Shown: positions 1 to 8,955 of the stretch, in pieces
Layout: each line of letters starts with the position of its first letter
Numbering within the stretch: position 1 is the stretch's first letter
Origin: Sacculina carcini
Lineage: Eukaryota; Arthropoda; Thecostraca; Sacculinidae
Assembly (NCBI GenBank): GCA_916048095.2
Contig: CAJZIA020000002.1
Coordinates: 1-64,000 of the forward strand
Reading direction: 5' to 3'
Length of the DNA stretch: 64,000 nucleotides
The notes under the pieces: generated by a model
The model's input: only the letters and a program-made list of their open reading frames with translations
Told to the model about the DNA's origin: nothing
Database searches by the model: none
Made by a program: the position numbers and the translations under genes

Positions 1-700
1 AAAATTACACTTGAACACCGGGCGACTAATTTTTTTCATTTTCTACTATTTCTCCGTAACTATTTGTTATACATGAAAATAAATTATACCATCGTGCTAG
101 AAATCTTGTTTTCTACAATACGGTATAATTTGTAATTTTCCAAAGTGTATCTGAAGGAAGTTAAGGCGGTGTAAAGTCAAAATGTCATGTTGCCAATTTG
201 ACAGCTATTATGCGCACTTGCGATTACACATGAATATACATTGATTTAATTTCACTGAAGTCCAATCACAATTTACGCACTTGCGATTACACAGGAATAT
301 ACTACTGTGTAGAGAATTTTGTGTTCTACAAGATAAGCTATAATTTATACCCACAAATGATACAAAAAACGTGTAAAATTGGCAAAATTCTCAAATACAT
401 CCCAAATTACACTTGAACACCGGGTGACTAAAATTAATTCATTTTTCTAATATTTCTCAGTAACTGTTTGTTGCACATAAAAATAAATTATACCCTCGTG
501 CTGGAAATTTTTGTTTTCTACAATACGGTATAATTTGTAATTTTCCAAAGTGTATCTGAAAGAAGTTACGGCGGTGTAAAGTCAAAAGGACATATTACCA
601 ATTTGACAGCTATTATGCGCACTTGCGATTACACAGGAATATACACCGATTAAATTTCACTGAAGCCCAATCACAATTAAGAATGCATCATATTAGCTCC
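1..700. repeat. AT-rich tandem repeat, about 400-bp unit
   Basis: About 1.7 units of an AT-rich repeat that recurs at 26820-28560 and 35441-35900. The landmark ending in caccgggcgac begins near position 7 and again near 409, a period of about 402 bp. Longer units carry an extra stretch of about 61 bp that repeats the 'gcacttgcgattacacagga' landmark. No coding potential is seen. Confidence 0.8.
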
Positions 701-2310
701 AAGCATGGATGATGTGGTTTTATTGCGTACAGTTTAATTAATGCTACACTATACTGAATATAAAGGCTTTATTGTCCTCAATAACGTTCCGCACGACGGG
801 CGGGTAAAATGCTACTGGGAACAAGGTAAACTACTGAATTTAACTGTAATTTAATTGGTTTAATTTCAAGTTGCATAAGCATAAGTTGCATAAGGATATG
901 GGTTGCAATATCATGTAATGCTAACTTATGCTGTTTTAGCGGAAGCATTAACCTGGAATTATAGAGATGACAGAAAGTTTCATTGTTTTGACAGTGTTAC
1001 ACTTCTGAATTACTACACACGAAGGATTGGTGTGAATTTGAGCAGTGTTGAGGGAAAAAAATCGTCAATAATTAAAACAAGAATTTACACATTCATATTT
1101 TTATATTGGATAAGTTTTTTGATTTTTGATTCATTATATCTTATTAATAGTTCCGCACGACGGGCGGGTTTAAATACGAGGTTGTTCGAGGAAAAATATT
1201 TTGCCACATCTAACATAAACGCATTCATATTTAGACTTTTCTATTGGTTAAGACTTTTTATGGGTTTGCTTTTTAAATTTTTTAATTTGTATTAGTAATT
1301 TTATTAATTCAATATTTATTTTACTTTTTGTTATAATTGTTCCGCTATACGGGATGGTTTCAATGCTAGATGATGTTAATTTATAAATATACTTGGGAAA
1401 CATTATGATAAAAAATGTAGACAATTTTCATTTTTCGTGTCTGAATTTTTAATTATTCCGCACGACGGGCAGGTTTAAATATGAAGCGGGTTGAGGGATA
1501 ATATTCTGTCAAAATTCAAATAAAAACATCCATATTTGGACTTTACTATTAGTTAGCATATTTACAGCTTTAATTTGTTTGCTTTTTAATTTGTATTCAT
1601 TTTTTTATGGATTGAATATGAATAGATTTTATGAATTGTTCCGCACGACGAGCGACTTTAAATTTATATATATAAAATATATCATCTGTGTGTGTGTATG
1701 CTTGGATACGAGGTGATATAACTGAGCGGGCTCAATGATATAGATCAGGGGTTTTAAACGTAAACGAAACGATGGATCCTTTTTATGAAATAAAAATGTC
1801 CCGCGGGTAGCAACTATAGACAATAGAACGTTCAATTTCACCGTGTATAATGAATTCATATACAAAAACTAACGGAGTTGACTTCAAGATCCAGAACAAA
1901 TCGTGTTCGAGTTCTGAATTATCCCGCACGACGGGTGGGTTTAAATATGAGGCGGGATGAGGGGAAATTTTGTCAAAATTAAACTGAAAATCATTACATT
2001 TACACTTTTTAATTGATATCCTTTGTTTTATTAATTGTTTTGCACGACGAACGGGTTTAACTGCTAGATGAGAACTTGAATTAAATTATATATAATTAAA
2101 TGGCATTATACAATAGATGTGAATTAATCTGTCTTACAGTTTGGTTACTATATTATATTGGCGGGATTCGAGAACATTATTGGTGGGCCGCGCGTTTGAT
2201 ACTAAAAGGGGATGAGATGATATACGATAAGATGGGATGGTTGGGTTGGGTAGGATTGGGTCAGGTTATATTGGTTTTAATATGAATGCGGAATATAATG
2301 TATGTATATA
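700..2310 (+). repeat. Array of Helitron-like 3'-end motifs in AT-rich DNA
   Basis: The motif ttccgcacgacgggcgggttt recurs at about 788, 1151, 1454, 1641, 1921 and 2037, each time in AT-rich sequence. Some copies end in GCTAG shortly after the GC-rich block, as at 2037, and a degenerate version ends near 1365. A short hairpin (CCGC...GCGG) followed by CTAG is what Helitron 3' termini look like. Segment 1660-1930 carries a 5'-end-like stretch (tatatataaaa, then a tgtg-rich run). No transposase is encoded. The ORF at 903-1295 lies in this repeat DNA and is not believed. Confidence 0.6.
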
Positions 2311-2317
2311 AATGTAA
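2040..2317 (+). repeat. Dispersed repeat, target of the Penelope insertion
   Basis: This segment (attaaatggcattatacaat... ggtgggccgcgcg... gaatgcggaatataatg) is near-identical to 11936-12240 and related to 36920-37034. Its downstream half resumes at 11536, after the Penelope block, so the repeat was split by that insertion. Confidence 0.75.
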
Positions 2318-3906
2318 TTATAGAAGGAGACCATAAACTTGCATATATATACGGAAATGTCAAAACACACAAGCCAGATTATCCATTACGTCCTATCATT
2401 AGTCAAGTACCATCGTTGACGTATAAATTAGCGAAACAATTGAATGGCTTGATTTCCCCGCATATTCCATCAGCATTCAGTCTCAGATCATCAACAGAGC
2501 TAATAGACATTTTGAGAGCTGCAACACCATCTCGCCTTATGTGTTCTCTTGACGTGGAATCCTTATTCACGAATGTTCCGGTGGATGAGACGATTAATAT
2601 CATTTGTGATTATATATATCATAAACATGCTGCAGTACTGGACATTCCTGAGCATAATCTTCGTAGGTTATTAAGTGCGTGCACCAAAGAATCACCGTTC
2701 CTCTCACCTGACGGAGACATATACGTACAATGTGACGGAGTAGCTATGGGCTCACCCCTTGGAGTTACTTTTGCTAATTTCTACATGGGTCACCTAGAAG
2801 AAGAATGCTATAAAAACCATCCGGACATGAAACCATCTATATATGTACGGTATATAGATGACATTTTTGTAAACACAGAAAATAAAATGAACTTGCAAGC
2901 AATCAATGACTACTTTGAAAAAAACTCCGGTTTAAAATTTACCATCGAAAATGAAGCAAACAACCAACTCCCATTTCTGGACATACTGATTCAAAGAGAC
3001 GTAACATCATTCATAACATCGGTGCAAGTGAAATCCACAAATCTAGGTTTTTGCATGAATGCAAAGAGTGAATGCCCAGAGCAATACAAACGCAGTGTAA
3101 TTAGCTCGTACATCAAGAGGGCGCTAACTCACTGTTCAACATGGACTAATACAGACGCGGAAATCAATAGAGTCGGCAAATTATTGACTAATAACGGCTA
3201 CACACAAAAAGACATCGATGACGTAGTCAGACAAAAGCTACATGACTTCATGATTACGAATGAAAACAACCGAGACAGAGACCAAGATACACTCAAATTA
3301 TATTACAGAAACACTATGAGCTCAAATTACAAACAAGACGAGACTGCACTTCAGAAAATCATTAGGAAACACGTTACTCCATGTCAACCAGAAACAAAAA
3401 TTAAACTAGTCATTTACTACAAAACTCGAAAAACATACCAGTCGATTGTCAAGAATAGCTGCCTACCAAGGACCGAAGAGACGCAAAAAGTGAACGTCGT
3501 GTATTCACATAAATGCCAAACTGGAGACTGCAGTCTCCGTAATTCTGAATACATCGGCCACACAACAACAACTTTGCACAAGCGACTCACTGCTCACTTG
3601 CACGACGGCGCTATTTTTCGACACTACGCGCAAGAGCATAACATCAAGCTCAACAGAACAATCCTCACGGACAATACATCCGTCATTTGCCAGGAGCATA
3701 ACATCAGAAAGCTCAAAATGATAGAGGCAGTGTTGATTTGTACGCGGAAACCAACTATAAACGTCCAACAACAGCCTGACGTAATTGTTCCATCTATTAG
3801 ACAGCAAAACAACATCAACAACCAACAGAGAAGCGCATCACAACATCCTGCACCTAGCCAGAATTTATCTACATCAAACGGCAGTGCAAATGTGCACTCG
3901 ACATGA
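2318..3906 (+). pseudogene. Penelope-like element, upstream 5'-truncated copy (RT + GIY-YIG)
   Basis: An open frame of about 530 residues from the upstream partial copy of a Penelope-like retroelement. It begins within the RT fingers; the N-terminal region present in the next copy is missing, and homology between the two copies starts at ttatagaagg (2318 and 9648). The RT catalytic box YIDDIF is at about 2849-2870. The C-terminal part carries a GIY-YIG endonuclease core (SEYIGHTTTTLHKRLTAH, about 3540-3600), the nuclease typical of Penelope elements. The frame is open to the stop at 3904-3906. A truncated copy joined head-to-tail to a longer one is the usual Penelope 'pLTR' arrangement. The apparent start at 2302 is flanking DNA. 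Confidence 0.9.
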
Positions 3907-4203
3907 ATTTTATATACTTTTATATTGGAATTTTCTAGAGTATTTAACGTCTCATTCAAATTTGATTATCAGTTTTGTGTATATTTATTTACGATTGTTA
4001 TGTGTATATATATGCCCCTGAAGATGACATTAATATATGTCGAAAGGTGCCTCGGGCAAAAATGAGTTTTTCGGTACTACTGGGAAAGCTCTCTGAGAAC
4101 CAGAAGCTGGTGAGACGTATAGAGGAATTTACATACAAAAGAAACAACACAGAAAATGCTGTAGAATTTAACAGAGCATGCATTACAAATGGCCTACTTC
4201 CAA
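3907..4203 (+). repeat. Penelope pLTR-like direct repeat, left copy
   Basis: About 300 bp, near-identical to 11234-11535. It contains the 3' end of the upstream copy, a hammerhead-like motif and the beginning of the next copy's ORF (ATG at 4062). The two copies flank the inner Penelope unit, as pLTRs do. Confidence 0.8.
4014..4057 (+). ncRNA. Hammerhead ribozyme-like motif in the Penelope pLTR
   Basis: The parts occur in type I hammerhead order: stem I GCCC/GGGC (4014-4017 with 4054-4057), core CTGAAGA (4018-4024, fits CUGANGA), stem II GACAT/ATGTC (4026-4030 with 4037-4041) with loop taatat, GAAA (4042-4045), a minimal stem III GG-TG-CC, then T and C before GGGC. One base, T4025, is extra between the core and stem II. 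Minimal hammerheads are known from Penelope-like elements. The right-hand copy at about 11335-11380 has a stem II mismatch. Activity is untested. Confidence 0.55.
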
Positions 4204-4289
4204 GATATACCCTTCGTCGAAAGGCTAACAGCAGAAATTCTCCGGATGAGAGAGGTTTATACCTCAAAGAAGAACTCAGCAGGAAACAA
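4062..4289 (+). pseudogene. Penelope-like element, inner copy, N-terminal coding part
   Basis: Starts ATG 4062 in the frame MSFSVLLGKLSENQK and runs open until it is broken after a CAA codon at 4287-4289 by LTR-1. The frame resumes at 8956, immediately after the second copy of the 5-bp target duplication, with no change of phase. This N-terminal segment is upstream of the RT and is missing from the truncated copy at 2318-3906. Confidence 0.85.
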
Positions 4290-4312
4290 TGTAGTGTTAT
4301 GTGCATGGAGTG

Positions 4313-4351
<39 letters not shown>

Positions 4352-4610
4352 TTCGCGTTTGTGCTCGTGTTGTGTACTATGTTTGTATGTATGTATGTAT
4401 GTACTAGTATGACTGACACGCCGTGAATTGTTCATGCCCCGCGGCGGCGGCGAGTGACCGGCTCGCTGCTGATTGGTTGCTGCGGCGGGTGAGGCTTTGT
4501 GTGTGTGCGTGTGTGTGTGTGTCACGGTGTGAGCGAGGAGTCGTGTTGGTGGTTTGACGGTTGGAGGAGAGACTGTGCTGTGCGAGTTGAGCGTCTGTGC
4601 GTTTATTACA
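4290..4610 (+). repeat. 5' LTR of LTR-1
   Basis: Begins tgtagtgttatg and ends gtttattaca. It contains (GT)n at 4317-4350, a GC-rich core and gctgattggttg, which includes an inverted CCAAT box. The core is shared with the LTRs of LTR-4. Confidence 0.9.
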
Positions 4611-4622
4611 AGCTATTTCGGC
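4611..4622 (+). promoter_or_regulatory. Primer-binding site of LTR-1, matching a tRNA 5' end
   Basis: AGCTATTTCGGC directly follows the 5' LTR. It is the reverse complement of GCCGAAATAGCT, nucleotides 1-12 of typical animal tRNA-Phe (recalled sequence). A normal site would begin TGG, pairing with the tRNA CCA end; this does not. The same 12-mer sits at the same position in LTR-2, LTR-4 and the minus-strand element at 22564-24066. Confidence 0.7.
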
Positions 4623-4625
4623 ATA

Positions 4626-5402
4626 ATGTCCAAGTCTGAGAGTGTTGCTCCTGGTGCGATGGCGTTTGACATCAAACTTATTCCGGAGTTCAGAGGCAAT
4701 GATGATTGCTCCGTGTCTGAATGGTTCAGCAAGTTGCATTGGATATGCAGATTGTACAACGTTTCGTTTGTTGCTGCCGTCATCCCACTTCGACTCACAG
4801 GAAATGCATACCGAGTGTATGACCAGCTTTCGGATCAAAGCAAACTTGATGTGGATCAAGTTCAGCGAGCGTTGGTGAAGGCGTTCGAGGTCGATTCTTT
4901 TTCTGCATATGATCAGCTGGTGACGCGTCGGCTACAGTCTAGAGAACCGGTTGACGCGTATCTTGCGGATATAAAACGACTCGCTCAGCTCGCTGGTGGA
5001 CTGCAGGAAGCAGCGATAAACAGCGCTTTCGTCCACGGTCTGCCCGACTACGTGCGTCGAACACTCCGTGCCAACGCTCGAATATCAGAAATGACCGTGT
5101 CTCAGCTGGTGGAGAGCGCTCGCGGAATATTGGCTGAGGAAGAGGCCGCCATTGCAGGTATGTCTTGTTCCACCTCAGTGACGAGTGACCGCCATTGTGG
5201 CAGTTGTTCCTGTGTCAATGCCACCAAAGAACAGTCATTCAAATGCGCACAAACGTGCAATCAGTTGAGTGAGAAAAGCCACAAGTCAAATACGCGTTAT
5301 AATAGCCGTCATAAGCCGAGAAATGTTTACTGCTTTAAATGTGGCGTTAAAGGACATTTTGCTGCACAATGTTCGGGAAACGGACAGCGAGAAGACGCGT
5401 GA
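4626..5402 (+). CDS. gag: LTR-1 gag polyprotein
   Basis: 258 residues from ATG 4626, the first ATG after the LTR and primer site. The start reads MSKSESVAPGAM. The N-terminal two thirds resembles retrotransposon capsid-type gag. A CCHC zinc knuckle (CFKCGVKGHFAAQC, about 5332-5372) lies at the C-terminus and would bind RNA in particle assembly. The stop TGA at 5400-5402 lies within the frameshift pseudoknot. The LTR-2 and LTR-5 gags share the 'IPEFDG/VPEYDG' start region and the overall plan. Pol is made by -1 shifting at 5375-5381. Confidence 0.9.
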   Translation: MSKSESVAPGAMAFDIKLIPEFRGNDDCSVSEWFSKLHWICRLYNVSFVAAVIPLRLTGNAYRVYDQLSDQSKLDVDQVQRALVKAFEVDSFSAYDQLVTRRLQSREPVDAYLADIKRLAQLAGGLQEAAINSAFVHGLPDYVRRTLRANARISEMTVSQLVESARGILAEEEAAIAGMSCSTSVTSDRHCGSCSCVNATKEQSFKCAQTCNQLSEKSHKSNTRYNSRHKPRNVYCFKCGVKGHFAAQCSGNGQREDA

Positions 5403-5433
5403 GCGTCGGCGTCTTCTCGTTTGCCAATGACGC
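5375..5433 (+). promoter_or_regulatory. -1 ribosomal frameshift signal of LTR-1
   Basis: Slippery heptamer GGGAAAC (5375-5381) lies in the X_XXY_YYZ phase of the gag frame. A 6-nt spacer (5382-5387) follows. Then comes a perfect 11-bp stem, CGAGAAGACGC (5388-5398) with GCGTCTTCTCG (5409-5419), around a 10-nt loop. Loop bases GCGTC (5403-5407) can pair with GACGC (5429-5433), giving an H-type pseudoknot. The pol frame is exactly -1 relative to gag. Confidence 0.88.
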
Positions 5434-8398
5434 GTTACCCACGACACTCATGCGAGTAAATGATTGTGAGAAATCTGTACTCGTCGACTCAGGCTGTTCC
5501 AAGTGCATAATTCATCAGTCGTGTTGTGGTTCATGGGAACCATATGTTTGCACTATTGTAACTGTAGACGGCACCAAGCATAGGAGTCTTGGCAGGACAA
5601 TGGTATGCTTACAAAGTGCTGCTCATTCACCAAAATTTGTTGAAGCCATGGTTGTCAGCTTCAAACCGTTGAATTTTGAATTTGTGTTGGGTATGAATGG
5701 CGTATCGTCCTACGGTGGTGTGTGCATCAGTGGCGAGGGTAATGTGAGACTTGGTGTGCATTGTGACGCTACAGCAGGAACTCAGTACACGGCTGGAGCG
5801 GCTGATGCTTCTGGTGGAATGCCGGGTAAACTGACCGACCTTGTCATTGAACGACAAGACTTTACAGCAAAGTTCAGTGCTGACAAGAAACAGTGGACAG
5901 CTGCGTGGAAATGGGCGGACGGACGGCCACCAGGTGCTCTGAAAAACAAAGTTCGTGAATACGCCATGAAGCCCAGTGTTCGAATGGAATACCGTAGAGA
6001 AGTATTGGACTGGATCAAGCGTGGCTGGCTGCAACGATATGATGAACGAGAGCACGGACCTGCGAAAGCGTTAATTCCCCTAATGGCTGTCGTTCAAAAT
6101 AATAAGCACAAAACCAGGCCAGTCCTTGACTTCAGAGAGCTCAATGACTTCATAAATCCATTCACTGCCAACAGTGACGTTTGTGCCGACAAAATTCGCC
6201 TGTGGAGACGTGTTGGAGGCAGTGCGGTGTTGATCGATTTGAGGAAGGCTTACTTGCAAATCGCCGTGAGCTCCGACTTGTGGCCTTTTCAAACCGTCAA
6301 TTTCGAGGGCCGCCGTTTTTGTCTCACTAGACTCGGATTCGGTCTCAATGTCGCCCCATTGGTGATGCAAGCCGTACTGGAGACTGTGTTGAAACAGGAC
6401 CCGACCGTGTTTCAGGGTACGTCTTCCTACATCGACGATGTGCTTGTGAACGCGAATGTCGTTGGTGTGGACAAGGTGGTTGCACACCTGGAAAAATACG
6501 GCCTCGTGTGCAAAGCTCCCGAGCGACTGCGAGACGGCGCTCGTGTCCTTGGTGTCAGAGTGGACAGCCATGGTCGTCATCTGCGTTGGCGCCGTGACAA
6601 CTGTGTTGGTGACATACCGGATGTTCTCACACGGCGGAACGTGTTTTCAGTTTGTGGCAAACTGACAGGGCACATGCCAGTGTGTGGCTGGCTGCGTGTG
6701 GCGGCAGCATACATCAAGCGTCGAGCAAATGCTGCAACTGCAAGCTGGGATGACAAGCTGCGTGATGGTGGAGAAGTCCGCAAAATGCTGGAGGAAATAT
6801 TGGCCCGTGTGAAAGATGCTGATCCTGCAACTGGACGCTGGGATGTGGTTGATGGAGACGCCACTGTTTGGACCGATGCTAGTTCATTGGCCATGGGTGC
6901 GGTATTGGAGATCGGCGGGTCAGTGATTGAAGACGGATGCTGGTTGCGCACTGAGGATGCGGCTCATATTAATATGGCGGAACTCGATGCTGCTGTCAAA
7001 GGTGTGAACCTGGCGCTTATTTGGAAGCTGAAAAAATTCCGTCTAGTTACTGATTCCCGCACAGTCTTCCACTGGATAAGCAACGCATTGAGTGGGCAAT
7101 CGAGGCTTCAAACAAAAGCCGCCAGTGAAATGCTTATTCGCAGGAGGTTGTCTGTTCTCACGTCTCTGGTGGCAGAGTACCAGTTGGACGTTAACGTCGC
7201 ATTCGTCAGCTCAAGTTGCAATCTGGCGGACCAGCTGACTCGTGTGCCCACCGCCTGGCTGAGAAAGCAACCTAATGCAGCCGTGTCAGTGGCAGCAGCA
7301 GCGACAGCACCGTGTACTTCACCGCATGATCCTCTCGCTGTCGTGCGAGCCGTGCATGAGGCCTCTGGTCACCCTGGTGTTAGGCGAACACTGTATTTCT
7401 CGAAGAAGAAAGACCCGTGTGTGAGCAGAAGGATGGCCCAAACGGTGGTGAGAAATTGTGATGCATGCCAGTCAGTTGATCCTGCTCCTGTGCGGTGGGC
7501 AGCAGGCAAGTTGCACGTAAAGCGCAACTGGCATCGTCTGGCCATCGACGTGACGCACGCAGGGCTTCACCATTACCTCACTGTGATCGACTGTGGCCCG
7601 TCGCGATTCTCACTGTGGCGTCACCTGAGACAGCAAGACAGTGTGAATGTCATCATGCAATTGGAGAACATTTTTTATGAGCGCGGTCCACCAGCGGAAG
7701 TTCTGGCCGATAACGCAACTGTGTTTCGCAGCGCTGCTTTCAGAAGCATGCTCGAAAAATGGGGTGTCAATTTGATTTTTCGGTGCGCATATGAGCCCAC
7801 TGGAAATGCCATCGCTGAGCGCAGCCATCGCACCATCAAAACAATCGCTGCTAGGTCGAACTGCTCTGTATCGGAAGCTGTACATTGGTACAACATGACT
7901 CCAAAGGACAGCCGCACAGACAGTTCCGCGCCTGCCATGAAGATATATAAATATCGCGTGCGGTCGCGGCCAATCCCGACGCCGCCACATTCTGGCAACG
8001 CTCAAGTTAACAACGCTTCTGTGCGCTGCAAGTTCAAACTTGGAGATGTTGTGTGGGTTCGGCAGCGAGGTGCAAGTTGTCACACCAGGTCACACATCGG
8101 CACTGTGACTGGTGTGACCTCTCAGCTCAGCGTCGAAGTCGACGGAGTGCCTCGTCACGTGAGAAGTCTGAGGCCGTGCAATCGACGCGTGGCTGTCAGT
8201 GTGCCGCCTGGTGTGCAGCAGCAGCAGCAGCAGGAAGAAGAACGTCGTCCGGCTCTCGTGACAGTTCCGCCTGCTGCAGTTCAGTCTGAAAGAGTTGTTG
8301 AACCGGTGCGGAATGAACAACCGAATGACTTGCCTAGTCGCTCTGATGTGCGTTTATTACGGGCCAATCCTGCGCCGCGTCAATTATTTCAATATTGA
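5381..8398 (+). CDS. pol: LTR-1 pol polyprotein (PR-RT-RNase H-INT)
   Basis: About 1000 residues, entered by -1 frameshift; the open frame runs 5369-8398. Aspartic protease: LVDSGCS near residue 38. Reverse transcriptase: RPVLDFREL near 250 and the catalytic SSYIDDVLV near 353. RNase H: WTDAS near 500, NMAELD near 537, VTDSR near 561. Integrase: HHCC zinc site (GHPGVRRT...CDAC, 664-700), then the catalytic triad AIDVT (727), LADNA (780) and AIAERSHR (818). The tail has the KLGDVVWVRQRG module and a glutamine run. All catalytic residues I can see are present and no stops occur, so it may be active. 'RRSERIR'-type tails of related copies are absent here. Confidence 0.92.
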   Translation, partial: RTARRRVSVGVFSFANDALPTTLMRVNDCEKSVLVDSGCSKCIIHQSCCGSWEPYVCTIVTVDGTKHRSLGRTMVCLQSAAHSPKFVEAMVVSFKPLNFEFVLGMNGVSSYGGVCISGEGNVRLGVHCDATAGTQYTAGAADASGGMPGKLTDLVIERQDFTAKFSADKKQWTAAWKWADGRPPGALKNKVREYAMKPSVRMEYRREVLDWIKRGWLQRYDEREHGPAKALIPLMAVVQNNKHKTRPVLDFRELNDFINPFTANSDVCADKIRLWRRVGGSAVLIDLRKAYLQIAVSSDLWPFQTVNFEGRRFCLTRLGFGLNVAPLVMQAVLETVLKQDPTVFQGTSSYIDDVLVNANVVGVDKVVAHLEKYGLVCKAPERLRDGARVLGVRVDSHGRHLRWRRDNCVGDIPDVLTRRNVFSVCGKLTGHMPVCGWLRVAAAYIKRRANAATASWDDKLRDGGEVRKMLEEILARVKDADPATGRWDVVDGDATVWTDASSLAMGAVLEIGGSVIEDGCWLRTEDAAHINMAELDAAVKGVNLALIWKLKKFRLVTDSRTVFHWISNALSGQSRLQTKAASEMLIRRRLSVLTSLVAEYQLDVNVAFVSSSCNLADQLTRVPTAWLRKQPNAAVSVAAAATAPCTSPHDPLAVVRAVHEASGHPGVRRTLYFSKKKDPCVSRRMAQTVVRNCDACQSVDPAPVRWAAGKLHVKRNWHRLAIDVTHAGLHHYLTVIDCGPSRFSLWRHLRQQDSVNVIMQLENIFYERGPPAEVLADNATVFRSAAFRSMLEKWGVNLIFRCAYEPTGNAIAERSHRTIKTIAARSNCSVSEAVHWYNMTPKDSRTDSSAPAMKIYKYRVRSRPIPTPPHSGNAQVNNASVRCKFKLGDVVWVRQRGASCHTRSHIGTVTGVTSQLSVEVDGVPRHVRSLRPCNRRVAVSVPPGVQQQQQQEEERRPALVTVPPAAVQSERVVEPVRNEQPNDLPSRSDVRLLRANPAPRQLFQY

Positions 8399-8603
8399 TG
8401 TTCATGCTATTGTGTGAGTGCGTGTGAGTATGCATGTGTGAGTGCGTGTTCAGTCGATACGCATTCGTCATTGTTATTGTCATTCGTCATACAATGGCGT
8501 TTCCACTTTACCGCATGTTTGTCTGTGCAGCGTTTCCACTTTACCGCGTGATACCGCTTGTAGATTTATACGTTTACGTTTGGCTCTTGAAGCCAGGTGT
8601 GCA
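8399..8603 (+). other. LTR-1 3' untranslated internal segment
   Basis: Between the pol stop and the 3' LTR. It contains tandem cgtttccactttaccgc repeats (about 8500-8550). No clear polypurine tract is seen directly before the LTR; the sequence there is ccaggtgtgca. Confidence 0.5.
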
Positions 8604-8626
8604 TGTAGTGTTATGTGCATGGAGTG

Positions 8627-8691
<65 letters not shown>

Positions 8692-8950
8692 TTCGCGTTT
8701 GTGCTCGTGTTGTGTACTATGTTTGTATGTATGTATGTATGTACTAGTATGACTGACACGCCGTGAATTGTTCATGCCCCGCGGCGGCGGCGAGTGACCG
8801 GCTCGCTGCTGATTGGTTGCTGCGGCGGGTGAGACTTTGTGTGTGTGCGTGTGTGTGTGTGTCACGGTGTGAGCGAGGAGTCGTGTTGGTGGTTTGACGG
8901 TTGGAGGAGAGACTGTGCTGTGCGAGTTGAGCGTCTGTGCGTTTATTACA
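8604..8950 (+). repeat. 3' LTR of LTR-1
   Basis: Matches 4290-4610 apart from a longer (GT)n run (about 8633-8690) and very few substitutions, for example gtgaggctt against gtgagactt. It is followed by the target duplication AACAA and then the resumed Penelope frame. Confidence 0.92.
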
Positions 8951-8955
8951 AACAA

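Larger units (their letters stand above)
4290..8950 (+). mobile_element. LTR-1, intact LTR retrotransposon
   Basis: A 4.66-kb element with direct LTRs (4290-4610 and 8604-8950), both TG...CA, and a 5-bp target duplication AACAA (4285-4289, 8951-8955). The LTRs differ mostly in GT-repeat length, which suggests a young insertion. The gag and pol frames have no internal stops and overlap by 34 nt, with a -1 frameshift signal. Order is gag-PR-RT-RNase H-INT, as in Ty3/Gypsy or BEL/Pao; I could not place it in a named clade. LTR-2 and LTR-5 are relatives. Confidence 0.93.

Noticed and set aside
903..1295. 130-residue ORF as a gene
   Set aside because: Lies in AT-rich repeat DNA and spans two copies of the repeat motif.
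1..2310. Regularly spaced cgcacgacgggcgggttt copies as a CRISPR-like array
   Set aside because: Spacing is irregular and 100-500 bp, the DNA is eukaryotic, and the motif behaves as a Helitron end.
4313..4525. ORFs rich in Thr-His or Val-Cys repeats in GT/CA microsatellites (also 8574-8955, 23776-24273, 43962-44925)
   Set aside because: Translations of dinucleotide repeats and LTR sequence, without domains.
6080..6580. Minus-strand ORFs opposite LTR-1 pol and other coding regions
   Set aside because: Shadows of the real frame on the other strand.
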